12,271 nt of DNA from CAYVQU01 sp964453155 (lineage in GTDB: Bacteria; Chloroflexota; Anaerolineae; Anaerolineales; UBA11858). This document shows, in pieces, positions 1 to 6,594 of this stretch (its first letter is position 1; each line of letters starts with the position of its first letter). The DNA lies in contig CAYVQU010000162.1 of assembly GCA_964453155.1 (NCBI GenBank), forward strand, positions 1 to 12,271, written 5' to 3'. A program made the position numbers and the translations under genes. The notes under the pieces are model-generated. The model worked only from the letters and a program-made list of their open reading frames with translations. It was not told the DNA's origin and did no database searches.

Positions 1-324
1 GCAGCCGCCGCCCAACTACGAGCATTAGCCCGCAGGCATGGTTGGGCGATTGTAGTCGCTTGTGCTATTCGAGCCGAGACGTTCGCAGCCGCAGACCCTG
101 ACCTGGGTGCATTGCTGGGTGACGAACGCTTGCCCTATGAAGCCGACCGGGTGCTTTTACTCACCCGCAGCACAGACAGCCTGGATTGCGGGTGCTTTAG
201 CCTCAGTGTTCACACCCTCAAAGACCGTACTGGACCAACCCGTACCTGGGAGATGGACTTCTGGGGTGAACGATTTTACCTGGCCTACGGCGATGAACGC
301 GCCCGGCATATTGGTTTACGATGA
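1..324 (+). CDS. DnaB/RecA-like replicative helicase ATPase, C-terminal fragment (5' partial)
   Basis: The frame is open from the first base and ends at TGA 322-324, giving 107 residues of a protein that starts upstream. Seen: a hydrophobic strand after a basic helix (AIVVACAIRAE, near residues 17-27), an acidic-spaced strand RLPYEADRVLLLTR (near residues 46-59), and the C-terminal segment KDRTGPTRTWEMDF (near residues 83-96). Known: in DnaB and KaiC-type RecA-fold ATPases the C-terminal core ends with a beta strand, a 'DADVVLFLYR'-like strand and a 'KNRNGPTG' loop followed by a beta hairpin; this tail follows that order. Inference: a helicase or ATPase belonging to the mobile element's replication functions. 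The Walker A and B motifs would lie upstream, so the family call rests on the tail only. The stop overlaps the next start by 4 nt (ATGA), so translation is probably coupled. Confidence 0.6.
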   Translation, partial: AAAAQLRALARRHGWAIVVACAIRAETFAAADPDLGALLGDERLPYEADRVLLLTRSTDSLDCGCFSLSVHTLKDRTGPTRTWEMDFWGERFYLAYGDERARHIGLR

Positions 325-794
325 TTGCTGCTGGTGAAATTGTACTGGGTATCCTGCGGGAAGCGTGGGGCGTGCTGGTCGCCATTTCAATTGCCTTTGC
401 CATGCTGGCGCTGTTGATCCAGTTATTGCGAGGCATGACCGGGAATCTATTGGGCGCCAATCCCTTGATCGCTCAGTCGATCACAGCCGGTGGGAGTTTG
501 CTCATCCTGGTTCTTTTTGCTTTCCTGGGGATTCCGGCGATGGTCCAAAGTATCCAGATCACAGCCCCAAACTGCGGGCCGGTTGCTGAGTTAGGCGAAC
601 TGGCTGCGATGCTAATCGGAGCGGTGGTGGCACTGCGGATGTTGAAGGCCATCACCATTGCAGTGGCAATGACTGCTGCTGGTGGCCCTGCTGGTTTCTC
701 AGATGCCCTACTCGAAGTTGGAGCGGCGCTGTTAGGGATGTTGATCGCAGTCGCAGCAGTGCCGGTCGCGGCTGCCTTCTTTGGTGCTTGTTGA
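321..794 (+). CDS. Four-helix membrane protein with VirB2/pilin-like N-terminal half
   Basis: 157 residues, very hydrophobic, with about four predicted membrane segments (near residues 14-36, 49-72, 87-110 and 130-153). The start ATG overlaps the upstream stop by 4 nt. The first ~75 residues align without gaps to the next gene's product, with about 28 of 75 positions identical by hand count. Shared landmarks are a REAW/RDAW motif, a G-x-TG turn between the two helices, and an IP-x-M motif after the second helix. Known: VirB2/TrbC-type conjugative pilins are small proteins with two membrane helices and a short polar loop. Inference: a pilin-like subunit, or a membrane partner of one, in a type IV secretion-like apparatus. 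The C-terminal half (two more helices separated by a Gly/Ala-rich loop) is absent from the neighbour and may be a fused membrane module. No sequence-level proof of VirB2 identity is available from this window. Confidence 0.7.
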   Translation: MIAAGEIVLGILREAWGVLVAISIAFAMLALLIQLLRGMTGNLLGANPLIAQSITAGGSLLILVLFAFLGIPAMVQSIQITAPNCGPVAELGELAAMLIGAVVALRMLKAITIAVAMTAAGGPAGFSDALLEVGAALLGMLIAVAAVPVAAAFFGAC

Positions 795-810
795 TTAATT
801 TGGAGATGCT

Positions 811-1077
811 ATGTTTGAACCTGTCCAAGAAAAACTACTCGAACTAGGGCGCGACGCCTGGGTCTTCCTGGCCAGCATCACGGCCATGATCGCCATGCTG
901 GGTGCCCTGTTCTATGTACTCAAAGGCTCGACCGGGGCGGCCTTCGGTTCTGATCGGGCCACTTCGGTTGCCATCATCGGCGCAGTCGGTTTGATTATCC
1001 TGGTGCTGGTCGGTTTTTTGATCATTCCTGAAATGGGTAAGATGCTTCAGGAAGCTCAACCGACGCCACCGTTCTAG
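811..1077 (+). CDS. Small two-helix membrane protein, VirB2/pilin-like paralog of the preceding gene
   Basis: 88 residues with two membrane helices (near residues 15-37 and 50-72) flanked by short polar ends. A GGAG ribosome binding site at 802-805 lies 5 nt before the ATG, which fixes the start. It matches the N-terminal half of the upstream neighbour along nearly its whole length (RDAW, G-x-TG, LVLxxFLxIPxM), so the pair arose by tandem duplication. Known: size and topology fit conjugative pilin or VirB2-like subunits, which are made in large amounts; a strong ribosome binding site is compatible with that. Inference: the major pilus or channel subunit of the element's secretion system. It ends with a Pro-rich tail (PTPPF). 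Alternative: an uncharacterised small membrane subunit with no pilus role. Confidence 0.7.
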   Translation: MFEPVQEKLLELGRDAWVFLASITAMIAMLGALFYVLKGSTGAAFGSDRATSVAIIGAVGLIILVLVGFLIIPEMGKMLQEAQPTPPF

Positions 1078-1089
1078 ACAATTCGTCGG

Positions 1090-1138
1090 AGTCTCATAGC
1101 CATATAGATCGGCACTTTCCTACTATGGCTCTCTGACT
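1090..1138 (+). repeat. Imperfect inverted repeat between two operon genes
   Basis: AGCCATA at 1098-1104 is the exact reverse complement of TATGGCT at 1124-1130. Beyond a small internal mismatch the arms pair again (AGTC near 1090-1094 with GACT near 1135-1138). It lies in the only sizeable gap (81 nt) of the operon. It has no T-run after it, so it does not look like an intrinsic terminator. It could be an RNA processing or stabilising hairpin that separates expression of the pilin-like genes from the downstream genes. Confidence 0.35.
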
Positions 1139-1158
1139 ATTCGACTTTCTGACTCACC

Positions 1159-1617
1159 ATGTTCAACGACCGAGATCTAATTTTGATGGGAGTCGGCGCG
1201 CTGGTCGCCGTCTTCTGTCTGTTCTTACCGCTACCTTTCTGGTTGAAAGCAATTATTAGCGGAATAATCCTGGTGGGTGCGATGGTTCTGGCCCTACTGC
1301 GCGTAGGACCCGATCGCATCCCACTGGAAACCTGGTTACGCCGCAGGTTACGTTACAAATGGGTACCTAAGTTCTACACCTACTATCGACGCAATCCCAA
1401 ACCAATTGCTAATCAATCCAAGCCTGAAACCAGCATAAATCCAGTTGATCCGATGCCTAAAGTAGCTTTCCAGCCCCTTGATCTGGCCTGGGGGGAAGTC
1501 GGGGTCTATAACCTGATCCGCATTTGGCTGGCTGTGATCGGGATTTATGTCGTGTACTGGATCGCCACTGGGGGCGGTGAAGAACTGGCCTGGATATTGC
1601 GAACACTGACACCATAA
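1159..1617 (+). CDS. PrgI-like (VirB3-type) conjugal transfer membrane protein
   Basis: 152 residues. Two closely spaced membrane helices lie near residues 8-25 and 29-48. They are followed by a basic-aromatic stretch, PLETWLRRRLRYKWVPKFY (near residues 55-73), then a polar linker and a third helix near residues 119-136. Known: PrgI-family proteins of Gram-positive and Chloroflexota conjugative elements have an N-terminal helix pair followed directly by a motif of the type 'W-xx-x-x-RY-xx-xP+xY', and fill the VirB3 position beside a VirB4 ATPase. Inference: inner-membrane subunit of a type IV secretion-like complex. No good ribosome binding site precedes ATG 1159, so the start is less certain than its neighbours'. 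VirB4, the usual partner, does not follow here; a T2SS-F protein does instead. Confidence 0.55.
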   Translation: MFNDRDLILMGVGALVAVFCLFLPLPFWLKAIISGIILVGAMVLALLRVGPDRIPLETWLRRRLRYKWVPKFYTYYRRNPKPIANQSKPETSINPVDPMPKVAFQPLDLAWGEVGVYNLIRIWLAVIGIYVVYWIATGGGEELAWILRTLTP

Positions 1618-1626
1618 GGAATTGAG

Positions 1627-2553
1627 ATGCAAATTATCGTTATTGTAGGGGCTCTAGCGGCCGCTTCAATCCCCATCGCTATTGGTTGGCGGCGGACCGC
1701 GAGTGAAGCTGAAATGGCTCGTCAAATGGGATTAGCCTTGCCCGAAAAACGGTTCTCACCGGAGAAATTTGCCCAGCAAACCGGGACTGGCTTATCTTTC
1801 AACCAGATTGCCTTTGGATTCCTGGCTTGGGTCGGGGGTGGACTGGTAGCTGGACTGGTTTTGGGCGCATTACCAGCGGCCATGTTCGCACTCGCGGGTG
1901 GCTTGCTATATGCCGGATCGCTGACTGAACGCCGCCAGGCCTTCCGCATGGCCCAGGCTAAAGACATCCTGCGCGGCCTGGGGGTGGTTGAAACCTTGAT
2001 TGGCCAGGGAAGACCGCTGACCGATGCCTTGGAAGAAGCCGCCAATGCCGTGGGACCGGATGGGCAGATTGTTTTGACCGATTTGGTGCATAAATTACGG
2101 GCTGCTCCTGCCGACCAGGCCGGGGAAGCCATCCGGAGCTGGACCCGTGGGTGGGATAACCCGGCGGTTGACGTTGTCGGCACGACTTTATTAGCCTCGG
2201 TCGAAGGTCGGATCGAGATCACGCCGTTGGTCAAATCGCTGCGGGGCACGCTATCAGAAATCGTTGAAGTGCTTTCCCGAGCGAGAGCCGCAGCCAAAGG
2301 GATCGAATGGCAAGCCCGCTTCCTGACCCTGTTTCCACCCGTTGTCCTGGTCGTGATGGCTTTGACCACCCCTGAAGCCGGTACAACCTATGCCCGCAAC
2401 CCGCTCTATGTGGTGCCCGTGTTAGTCGGATCGGGCGCTTCATATATTCTCTCGACTCTGATGATTCGCAATGGACTTTCGATTGAATCGTCAATGGGCC
2501 TGCACGCCGGGCGTTATGAAATCCGTATGGACCGGCTTGGCAAGGTTTTGTGA
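1627..2553 (+). CDS. Type II secretion F / TadB-TadC-like membrane platform protein
   Basis: 308 residues. An AAGGA ribosome binding site (1616-1620, overlapping the upstream stop) lies 6 nt before the ATG. Seen: an N-terminal helix (residues 3-20), a helix pair near residues 61-98, a cytoplasmic helical domain (residues ~105-230) and two C-terminal helices (near 236-254 and 262-285). The cytoplasmic domain has the heptad-like pattern of T2SS-F domains: an early GLGVVETLIGQGRPLTDALEEAA segment, here cited by residues 118-140, then a later LRGTLSEIVEVLSRARAAAKG-type segment leading into the last helices. Known: GspF/TadB/TadC proteins form the inner-membrane platform that engages the assembly ATPase of type IV pili and Tad systems. 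Inference: platform for pilus assembly in this operon. The last codon overlaps the next start by 4 nt. Confidence 0.7.
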   Translation: MQIIVIVGALAAASIPIAIGWRRTASEAEMARQMGLALPEKRFSPEKFAQQTGTGLSFNQIAFGFLAWVGGGLVAGLVLGALPAAMFALAGGLLYAGSLTERRQAFRMAQAKDILRGLGVVETLIGQGRPLTDALEEAANAVGPDGQIVLTDLVHKLRAAPADQAGEAIRSWTRGWDNPAVDVVGTTLLASVEGRIEITPLVKSLRGTLSEIVEVLSRARAAAKGIEWQARFLTLFPPVVLVVMALTTPEAGTTYARNPLYVVPVLVGSGASYILSTLMIRNGLSIESSMGLHAGRYEIRMDRLGKVL

Positions 2554-3206
2554 GACGAGTGGCCAATCCCCTTTATGGACTGCTGGCCGTCTTGAGTGCG
2601 CCGCTGGCTTGCGGAGCTTGTTTCAGCATCCTGTTCGTGGTCTTCATTGGCGGCACCATTCCCCAACTGCCCATCTGGGTTCAAGCCAAGGCAGTGGCCT
2701 GGATGTTAGGTTCCGCCACCGGTACTGAAGCCCAAACCGGGTATATGGCAGCTACTGTTGGAGTGGGTTGGGACGGGTATATGGGTCCTGGTGAATTCCC
2801 AACCGGGATTCCCTTTGATAGCAGCCCCCTGCTGGGCTGCCTGTTTCAAGACCCCAATTACACTGATCATGGCGGGGTTGATTTCCCGGTCGATTTGGGG
2901 ATCCCGGTAAATACCACGATGGCTGGAAAAGTGGTTTGGGCAGTTGAAAATGGGATGTGGGGCAATCTGGTGGTGATCGAGAACAATGGTGTGCAGACCT
3001 ACTACGCCCATCTCCAATCGATCTCGGTAACAGAAGGAGAGATCGTTGAAGCAGGAGACTTTTTGGGAGAAGTAGGTAGTACAGGCAATTCGACCGGCCC
3101 CCACCTGCATTATGGTATCAAGCAACAAACCGCGACTGGTCAGGTCTGGCTGAACCCCAGCAACCATTTCAATGGAGCTGATACGATCAAGGTGCCGTGC
3201 CAATGA
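2550..3206 (+). CDS. Membrane-anchored M23 family metallopeptidase (peptidoglycan hydrolase)
   Basis: 218 residues starting at GTG 2550, overlapping the previous stop by 4 nt (GTGA). Residues ~8-36 form a signal-anchor-like hydrophobic segment; no good lipobox is present even though Cys21 and Cys24 lie inside it. The lysostaphin-type peptidase core covers residues ~100-200. Zinc ligands are H107 and D111 (HGGVD) and H187 of HLH (185-187), with H154 in YYAHL as a catalytic residue; all key M23 residues are present. Known: M23 enzymes cut peptide cross-links of peptidoglycan, and conjugation operons often carry one in the role of VirB1 to open the cell wall. Inference: local wall hydrolysis for assembly of the transfer machine encoded by the surrounding genes. 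Confidence 0.88.
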   Translation: MRRVANPLYGLLAVLSAPLACGACFSILFVVFIGGTIPQLPIWVQAKAVAWMLGSATGTEAQTGYMAATVGVGWDGYMGPGEFPTGIPFDSSPLLGCLFQDPNYTDHGGVDFPVDLGIPVNTTMAGKVVWAVENGMWGNLVVIENNGVQTYYAHLQSISVTEGEIVEAGDFLGEVGSTGNSTGPHLHYGIKQQTATGQVWLNPSNHFNGADTIKVPCQ

Positions 3207-4303
3207 CCGTCCGGGTGGGATCGCTGCGCTTCCATGATTGGCAGGCCTTGGAAATCCATCCCGGCCGCTGGACGGATACTTTCATCTTCGAGATTTCCTC
3301 TGATCTGCTCATCCCACCGATGGATATGGGGCTGGCCATCCGCCGGATGGGGGCACCGCTCAAAAAATTATGGTCTCACACTTGCCTGTGGGTCAAAGTT
3401 GATGCCCCGGGAACCTGGTATCTCCAGGAAGTTCGCCGGACATTGCTGGGGTTCGCTAATCTTCCGGTAGCGGTGACACCGATCTCACGAGATCAACCCC
3501 GCCTCGCAGATTTCTCCCTGCATCCCCATTTGGAGAACAAGCCCTCCCCATCTCCACCGACAGTCAACGATATGGGCGCCATCCCACTTACGGACCGTGA
3601 GCGCCGCTGCCTGCGAGTGCTGGCACGCCTGCGGACTGCGGCCTTGGTCGAGATCGCTTCTCAGGCGGGGGTGAGTTTACCAACAGCCAGAAAAGCGTTG
3701 GATGGATTGGCTAAAAAATCTGCGGTCAGTTGGCAACCCCAAACAGAGACCTGGGGAATCCATCGGCGCAAGGGATTGTCCGTGGCGCTACGCGGACTGG
3801 GCTTCCCCCCTGGGATCACCATCCCAGCGGAGAAACGCTACAATCAAGGTGATCGCCATCTACGTACGGCTAGATTATGGCTGGCCTGGTTGCGCCAGGG
3901 GCTGGGAGAAAAGGTTGAAATTTGGGCTGGCTGGAGCGAACCACGGCTTTCAACCCGCAACGCACACCCGGATGCCATCGCCTGGGGTCGGTTTCAGGGC
4001 CAAGAGACTCTATTCTGGTTGGAAGTCGACAGTGGTCAATCATCCTGTGATCTGCTGGTCAAGAAATTACTTCGACGGATGAATATCGCTGTGGTTTATG
4101 CTCGGGGGTTTGACCTGCGTGTGGTGATTGCCGTTTTGGGGCCACCGAGAACCCTGAAAGCGATCCAACAGGGCATCAAAAAGGTCCCTCATGACGCGGC
4201 AGTAATAGTAGCTCTATGGACTAAGTTTGGAGAATTGCCAGCACCCGTGTGGGGAAATTTGGCGGATGGGTCACCGTCCCCGAAACAACTTAAGTTGCTG
4301 TAA
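3203..4303 (+). CDS. Winged-helix protein resembling the replication-relaxation family
   Basis: 366 residues. ATG 3203 is chosen over an in-frame GTG at 3197: AAGGTG at 3189-3194 gives 8 nt spacing to the ATG but only 2 nt to the GTG, and the ATG makes the same 4-nt ATGA overlap used elsewhere in the operon. Seen: an N-terminal region of unknown type (1-105), a Pro/Ser linker, a winged helix (residues ~129-190, starting LTDRERRCLRVLARL), and a C-terminal alpha/beta domain with P256-D257, E274-V-D276 and K287, a PD-(D/E)xK-like spacing. Known: replication-relaxation proteins pair a winged helix with a similar 'PDA...FLEVD...K' domain and are typical of plasmids and integrative elements of Gram-positive bacteria and Chloroflexota. 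Inference: a DNA-binding initiator or nick-processing factor of the element. Nuclease activity is only suggested by the residue pattern. Confidence 0.6.
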   Translation: MTVRVGSLRFHDWQALEIHPGRWTDTFIFEISSDLLIPPMDMGLAIRRMGAPLKKLWSHTCLWVKVDAPGTWYLQEVRRTLLGFANLPVAVTPISRDQPRLADFSLHPHLENKPSPSPPTVNDMGAIPLTDRERRCLRVLARLRTAALVEIASQAGVSLPTARKALDGLAKKSAVSWQPQTETWGIHRRKGLSVALRGLGFPPGITIPAEKRYNQGDRHLRTARLWLAWLRQGLGEKVEIWAGWSEPRLSTRNAHPDAIAWGRFQGQETLFWLEVDSGQSSCDLLVKKLLRRMNIAVVYARGFDLRVVIAVLGPPRTLKAIQQGIKKVPHDAAVIVALWTKFGELPAPVWGNLADGSPSPKQLKLL

Positions 4304-4331
4304 CATCTAAATCGATAAACGTTCATTGAAA

Positions 4332-4380
4332 GTCGGTTTTATACGTGAAAAGTATTGTACTTTGCACGTATAAAACCGAC
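4332..4380. repeat. 49-bp near-perfect palindrome after the conjugation-type operon
   Basis: The symmetry centre is base 4356. GTCGGTTTTATACGTG at 4332-4347 is the exact reverse complement of 4365-4380. After one mismatch (4348/4364) the arms continue AAAGTA (4349-4354) and TACTTT (4358-4363) around a 3-nt loop TTG. So 22 of 23 base pairs form. It begins 28 nt after the operon's last stop. No T-run follows on either strand, so a classical terminator is unlikely. Candidate roles are a recombination (attachment or resolution) site, an origin of transfer or single-strand origin, or a strong RNA hairpin protecting the operon's 3' end. Confidence 0.9.
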
Positions 4381-4458
4381 CTTAATATATGGGGGTTCTG
4401 AAAACTACGCTGGAGTGATCTGATCTTCTTAGCCAATTCACTCACTTTTCAACCTGGA

Positions 4459-4487
4459 TTGCAATTCTCGTCTATTTACAATACACT
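4459..4487 (+). promoter_or_regulatory. Candidate sigma70-type promoter for the Trp-rich hypothetical gene
   Basis: TTGCAA (4459-4464) and TACACT (4482-4487) are separated by 17 nt and lie about 40 nt before the start codon at 4528. Both boxes differ from consensus at one or two positions. The surrounding sequence is AT-rich and non-coding, which fits a promoter for an independently expressed accessory gene. Confidence 0.4.
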
Positions 4488-4527
4488 ATGAACGCAATCA
4501 TCAACACTCAAACTTCGGCAGGTGCTT

Positions 4528-5211
4528 ATGGATTACAACAATTTTCGCTCCCTGTGGCATGAAACATTAAAATCGACCCATCTGGCAACAACACACCCTT
4601 TATGTCCCAATGAGACGATCGATACGCGCACAATGGATCGTTCGTACAGTCTCTTTATCCAGTGGCAGCGCAAGAGTCAACGAGACGACAAGTTCCATGT
4701 AACCGCTCATCTGAGATGGAGATGGGACGCCCTGCTTTCGGCCCGTTTCTCGACCACTGAAGAGGACATGCTGATGCAAATCTACGGGGATTTCGATATC
4801 CACGAAGATACCGAACAGCCTTGGCTGCGAGTGGATGTCACCCTCCACGCAACCATGCCTTATGGCCAACCCATGCCGTTGCCATATCAAAATTCCTGGT
4901 TCAACTGGGTCAGAGCAGTTCAGTCACAAGTGTCGCCATTTTTGTGGGCTGCGGATGACGGTGAAACCCGGGATGATAGCGAAATCCCGTCCTGGTGTGG
5001 AACCCCTGAAGCAGAATTTCACTGCGAGCCAACCGGTGAAATATTTCTCAAAGGGGTCAATTTGTCTGCTTTTCGGGGCATCAACCTTCCCAGACAATGG
5101 GATCATCCTGACAAATGGGACGAACAGCCAGAAAAGCAACTGGTTGATTTTTTCCAGCGAGTGAAATCCGCGCTCGCGGCATGGGAGGATTGTCTGCGAT
5201 TTTTGATCTGA
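4528..5211 (+). CDS. Trp-rich hypothetical protein of unknown function
   Basis: 227 residues from ATG 4528. An in-frame GTG at 4522 is possible, but it falls inside the CAGGTG stretch (4519-4524) that better serves as a weak ribosome binding site. I do not recognise the family. Seen: no signal peptide or membrane helix; 12 Trp residues spread along the chain (for example RWRWD, SWFNW, SWCGT); many acidic residues; alternating hydrophobic strands in the middle (near residues 58-110), suggesting a soluble beta-rich fold; and an amphipathic C-terminal helix (near 205-225). It has its own upstream promoter-like element and is separated from the preceding operon by the palindrome. Codon use is typical of protein-coding DNA, and no overlapping ORF on the other strand looks better. 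Confidence 0.65.
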   Translation: MDYNNFRSLWHETLKSTHLATTHPLCPNETIDTRTMDRSYSLFIQWQRKSQRDDKFHVTAHLRWRWDALLSARFSTTEEDMLMQIYGDFDIHEDTEQPWLRVDVTLHATMPYGQPMPLPYQNSWFNWVRAVQSQVSPFLWAADDGETRDDSEIPSWCGTPEAEFHCEPTGEIFLKGVNLSAFRGINLPRQWDHPDKWDEQPEKQLVDFFQRVKSALAAWEDCLRFLI

Positions 5212-5286
5212 GTGCGTTTGCGCTGAGGCCAGGTACCCCTGGGCGTTAGGAAAACCGTTGGAATGTAATGGTAAACTAAAATCAGC

Positions 5287-5685
5287 ATGGACCTCACAGA
5301 TCCCCGACTGATGAAAGTTTTCCAGCAATATCCGGCTATTCAGGCGGTTTATTTGTTTGGCTCCAGTGTCACCGGAAAAACACATTCAGAAAGTGACCTG
5401 GATTTGGCCGTTGTTCCTGGAGACTCGTCGTTACGCGGCCAAAAACTGGATATTCTGACTGATCTTGCCCGGATCGGCTTTGACAATGTCGATTTGGTTT
5501 TCTTGGATAGTGATGATATTGTCTTACAATATGAAGCAGTCAAGCATAACCATCTGATCTATCAAACGGAAGACTTCTGCCGGGGGGAAATGTACTCGAA
5601 GGTCATTCGCCAATACCTGGATTTCAAGCCTTATCTCAAGGTACAGCGAGAAGCGTATAAACGGAGAATACGCAATCGAAATTGA
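5287..5685 (+). CDS. mntA: MntA-type nucleotidyltransferase antitoxin (MNT domain)
   Basis: 132 residues, the usual size for the family. The active-site signature GSX10DXD is exact: G25-S26, ten residues, then D37-L38-D39; a third acidic residue, D69 (NVDLV), follows at the expected distance. The C-terminal part (IVLQYEAVKHNHLIYQ, near residues 78-93) matches the usual continuation of these proteins. Known: MntA antitoxins of HEPN-MNT modules transfer AMP to a Tyr near the active site of the HepT RNase and silence it. The catalytic residues here are intact, so the protein could be active. The toxin gene that should follow is only a short remnant. There is no clear ribosome binding site before ATG 5287. 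Confidence 0.82.
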   Translation: MDLTDPRLMKVFQQYPAIQAVYLFGSSVTGKTHSESDLDLAVVPGDSSLRGQKLDILTDLARIGFDNVDLVFLDSDDIVLQYEAVKHNHLIYQTEDFCRGEMYSKVIRQYLDFKPYLKVQREAYKRRIRNRN

Positions 5686-5767
5686 TCGCGAAATCGTTTA
5701 TTCAGCACTTCAGGACAATCTGGGGAATTTTGAAACTTTGATCCGGGTTTTTGCGAATTTTATGTAA
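5681..5767 (+). pseudogene. hepT: Remnant of hepT (HEPN RNase toxin), N-terminal ~28 codons only
   Basis: A frame overlapping the mntA stop reads ATT then DREIVYSALQDNLGNFETLI and ends at TAA 5765-5767. Known: HepT/DUF86 proteins commonly begin M-(V/I)-D/N-R-E-V-V followed by an L-x(6)-L helix, and their genes usually overlap or touch the mntA stop. This segment sits in that position with that pattern, but it has ATT where a start codon is expected and a stop after 28 codons. The catalytic R-x(4-6)-H motif of the C-terminal helix is absent. Inference: the toxin has been lost by deletion or point mutation. The match is short, so chance similarity remains possible. Confidence 0.5.
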
Positions 5768-5790
5768 TCGACCGGATGGGGATTTGACTC

Positions 5791-6594
5791 CTAATTTACC
5801 ACAAACACTTCCTGAATTGCTGGCTTGCCATAATCAGCACCCCCGGTTTTGACCAGCAAATTCGGCAGAATCTGCGCCGTTCCATGTCCGTGCGTATGCC
5901 CACATAAAACGGTTAATCTGTTCTCTGGATGGGATGCCATCATCTCCTGGAGAACATCGCCAACGGCCTGACAGGTAAAATGGGGGAGGAATTCGTCATC
6001 CGAAATCTGACCTGCATGCCAGCAGGCCGTTTTGAAGGGGGGGATATGAGTCACGAGCAGCAGGTTGGGGAAGCGCGCCAGGGCCTTGGGCAGAATCTCC
6101 TGGAAATATCCCGCAGCCTGATCCCCCAAGTCATTGAGTTTTTCGAAACGCTCCTGTTGTGACAACCAGGCGAAGTCCTGGATATGAACAAAGTCATTCA
6201 GCATGACCTGCGATTTTGGCCCATTCCCCAAGCGGCCATCGGCCCAGGCCCCGTGTCCGATCAGTCCGGTCCGAGGTGCGAGCAGAATGCATCCCGCCTG
6301 CGGCAACCAGCGCAGCCATTTTGATTCCCGGGCCAATGCTTTTGCCACCGCTTGCATTTTAGTGATGGAAGAACCATAGCAGTCGTGATTTCCAAGTACG
6401 AAATAGATGGGAAATTGCAGCCGGTCGGCCAGCAATCGCAGGTAACGGCGTAAGGAATTGGCTGTGCCAGTATCTCCGGAGATGAGCAGGGCTTCAGCCC
6501 CTTGTGCCAGAATTGATTCACATAACGCCTCAATTTCAACCGGTGAGGTCACGAATTCAAGATGCAGATCAGTAGCCCAGGCGATTTTTATCAA
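5791..6594 (-). CDS. Calcineurin-like metallophosphoesterase
   Basis: 267 residues. All metal-binding motifs are present in order: D9-x-H11, G40-D41, G68-N69-H70-D71, H183 in THIP, and G232-H233-T234-H235. Known: this set defines binuclear metal phosphoesterases, which hydrolyse phosphomono- or diesters; substrate cannot be told from the motifs. The protein is cytoplasmic, with no signal peptide or membrane helix. The start is TTG (6594-6592), overlapping the upstream TGA stop by 4 nt (TTGA), so it is probably translationally coupled to the previous gene. It is the last gene of a five-gene operon. Confidence 0.9.
   Translation of the reverse strand: MIKIAWATDLHLEFVTSPVEIEALCESILAQGAEALLISGDTGTANSLRRYLRLLADRLQFPIYFVLGNHDCYGSSITKMQAVAKALARESKWLRWLPQAGCILLAPRTGLIGHGAWADGRLGNGPKSQVMLNDFVHIQDFAWLSQQERFEKLNDLGDQAAGYFQEILPKALARFPNLLLVTHIPPFKTACWHAGQISDDEFLPHFTCQAVGDVLQEMMASHPENRLTVLCGHTHGHGTAQILPNLLVKTGGADYGKPAIQEVFVVN

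Noticed and set aside
1722..2369. 215-codon minus-strand frame opposite the T2SS-F gene
   Set aside because: Ser/Pro/Arg-rich composition typical of antisense reading of a GC-rich gene; the plus-strand frame has a good ribosome binding site and family-like sequence.
4332..4380. Calling the palindrome an intrinsic terminator
   Set aside because: The arms are followed by CTTAATATAT on one strand and by ACTTTCAATG on the other; neither gives the run of Ts expected right after the stem.
4488..4530. ATG at 4488 as start of the Trp-rich gene
   Set aside because: It is in a different frame from the long coding region that begins at 4528.
5228..5244. Small hairpin GCCAGG-TACC-CCTGG(G)C after the Trp-rich gene, considered as a terminator
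   Set aside because: Only 5-6 base pairs and no T-run follows.
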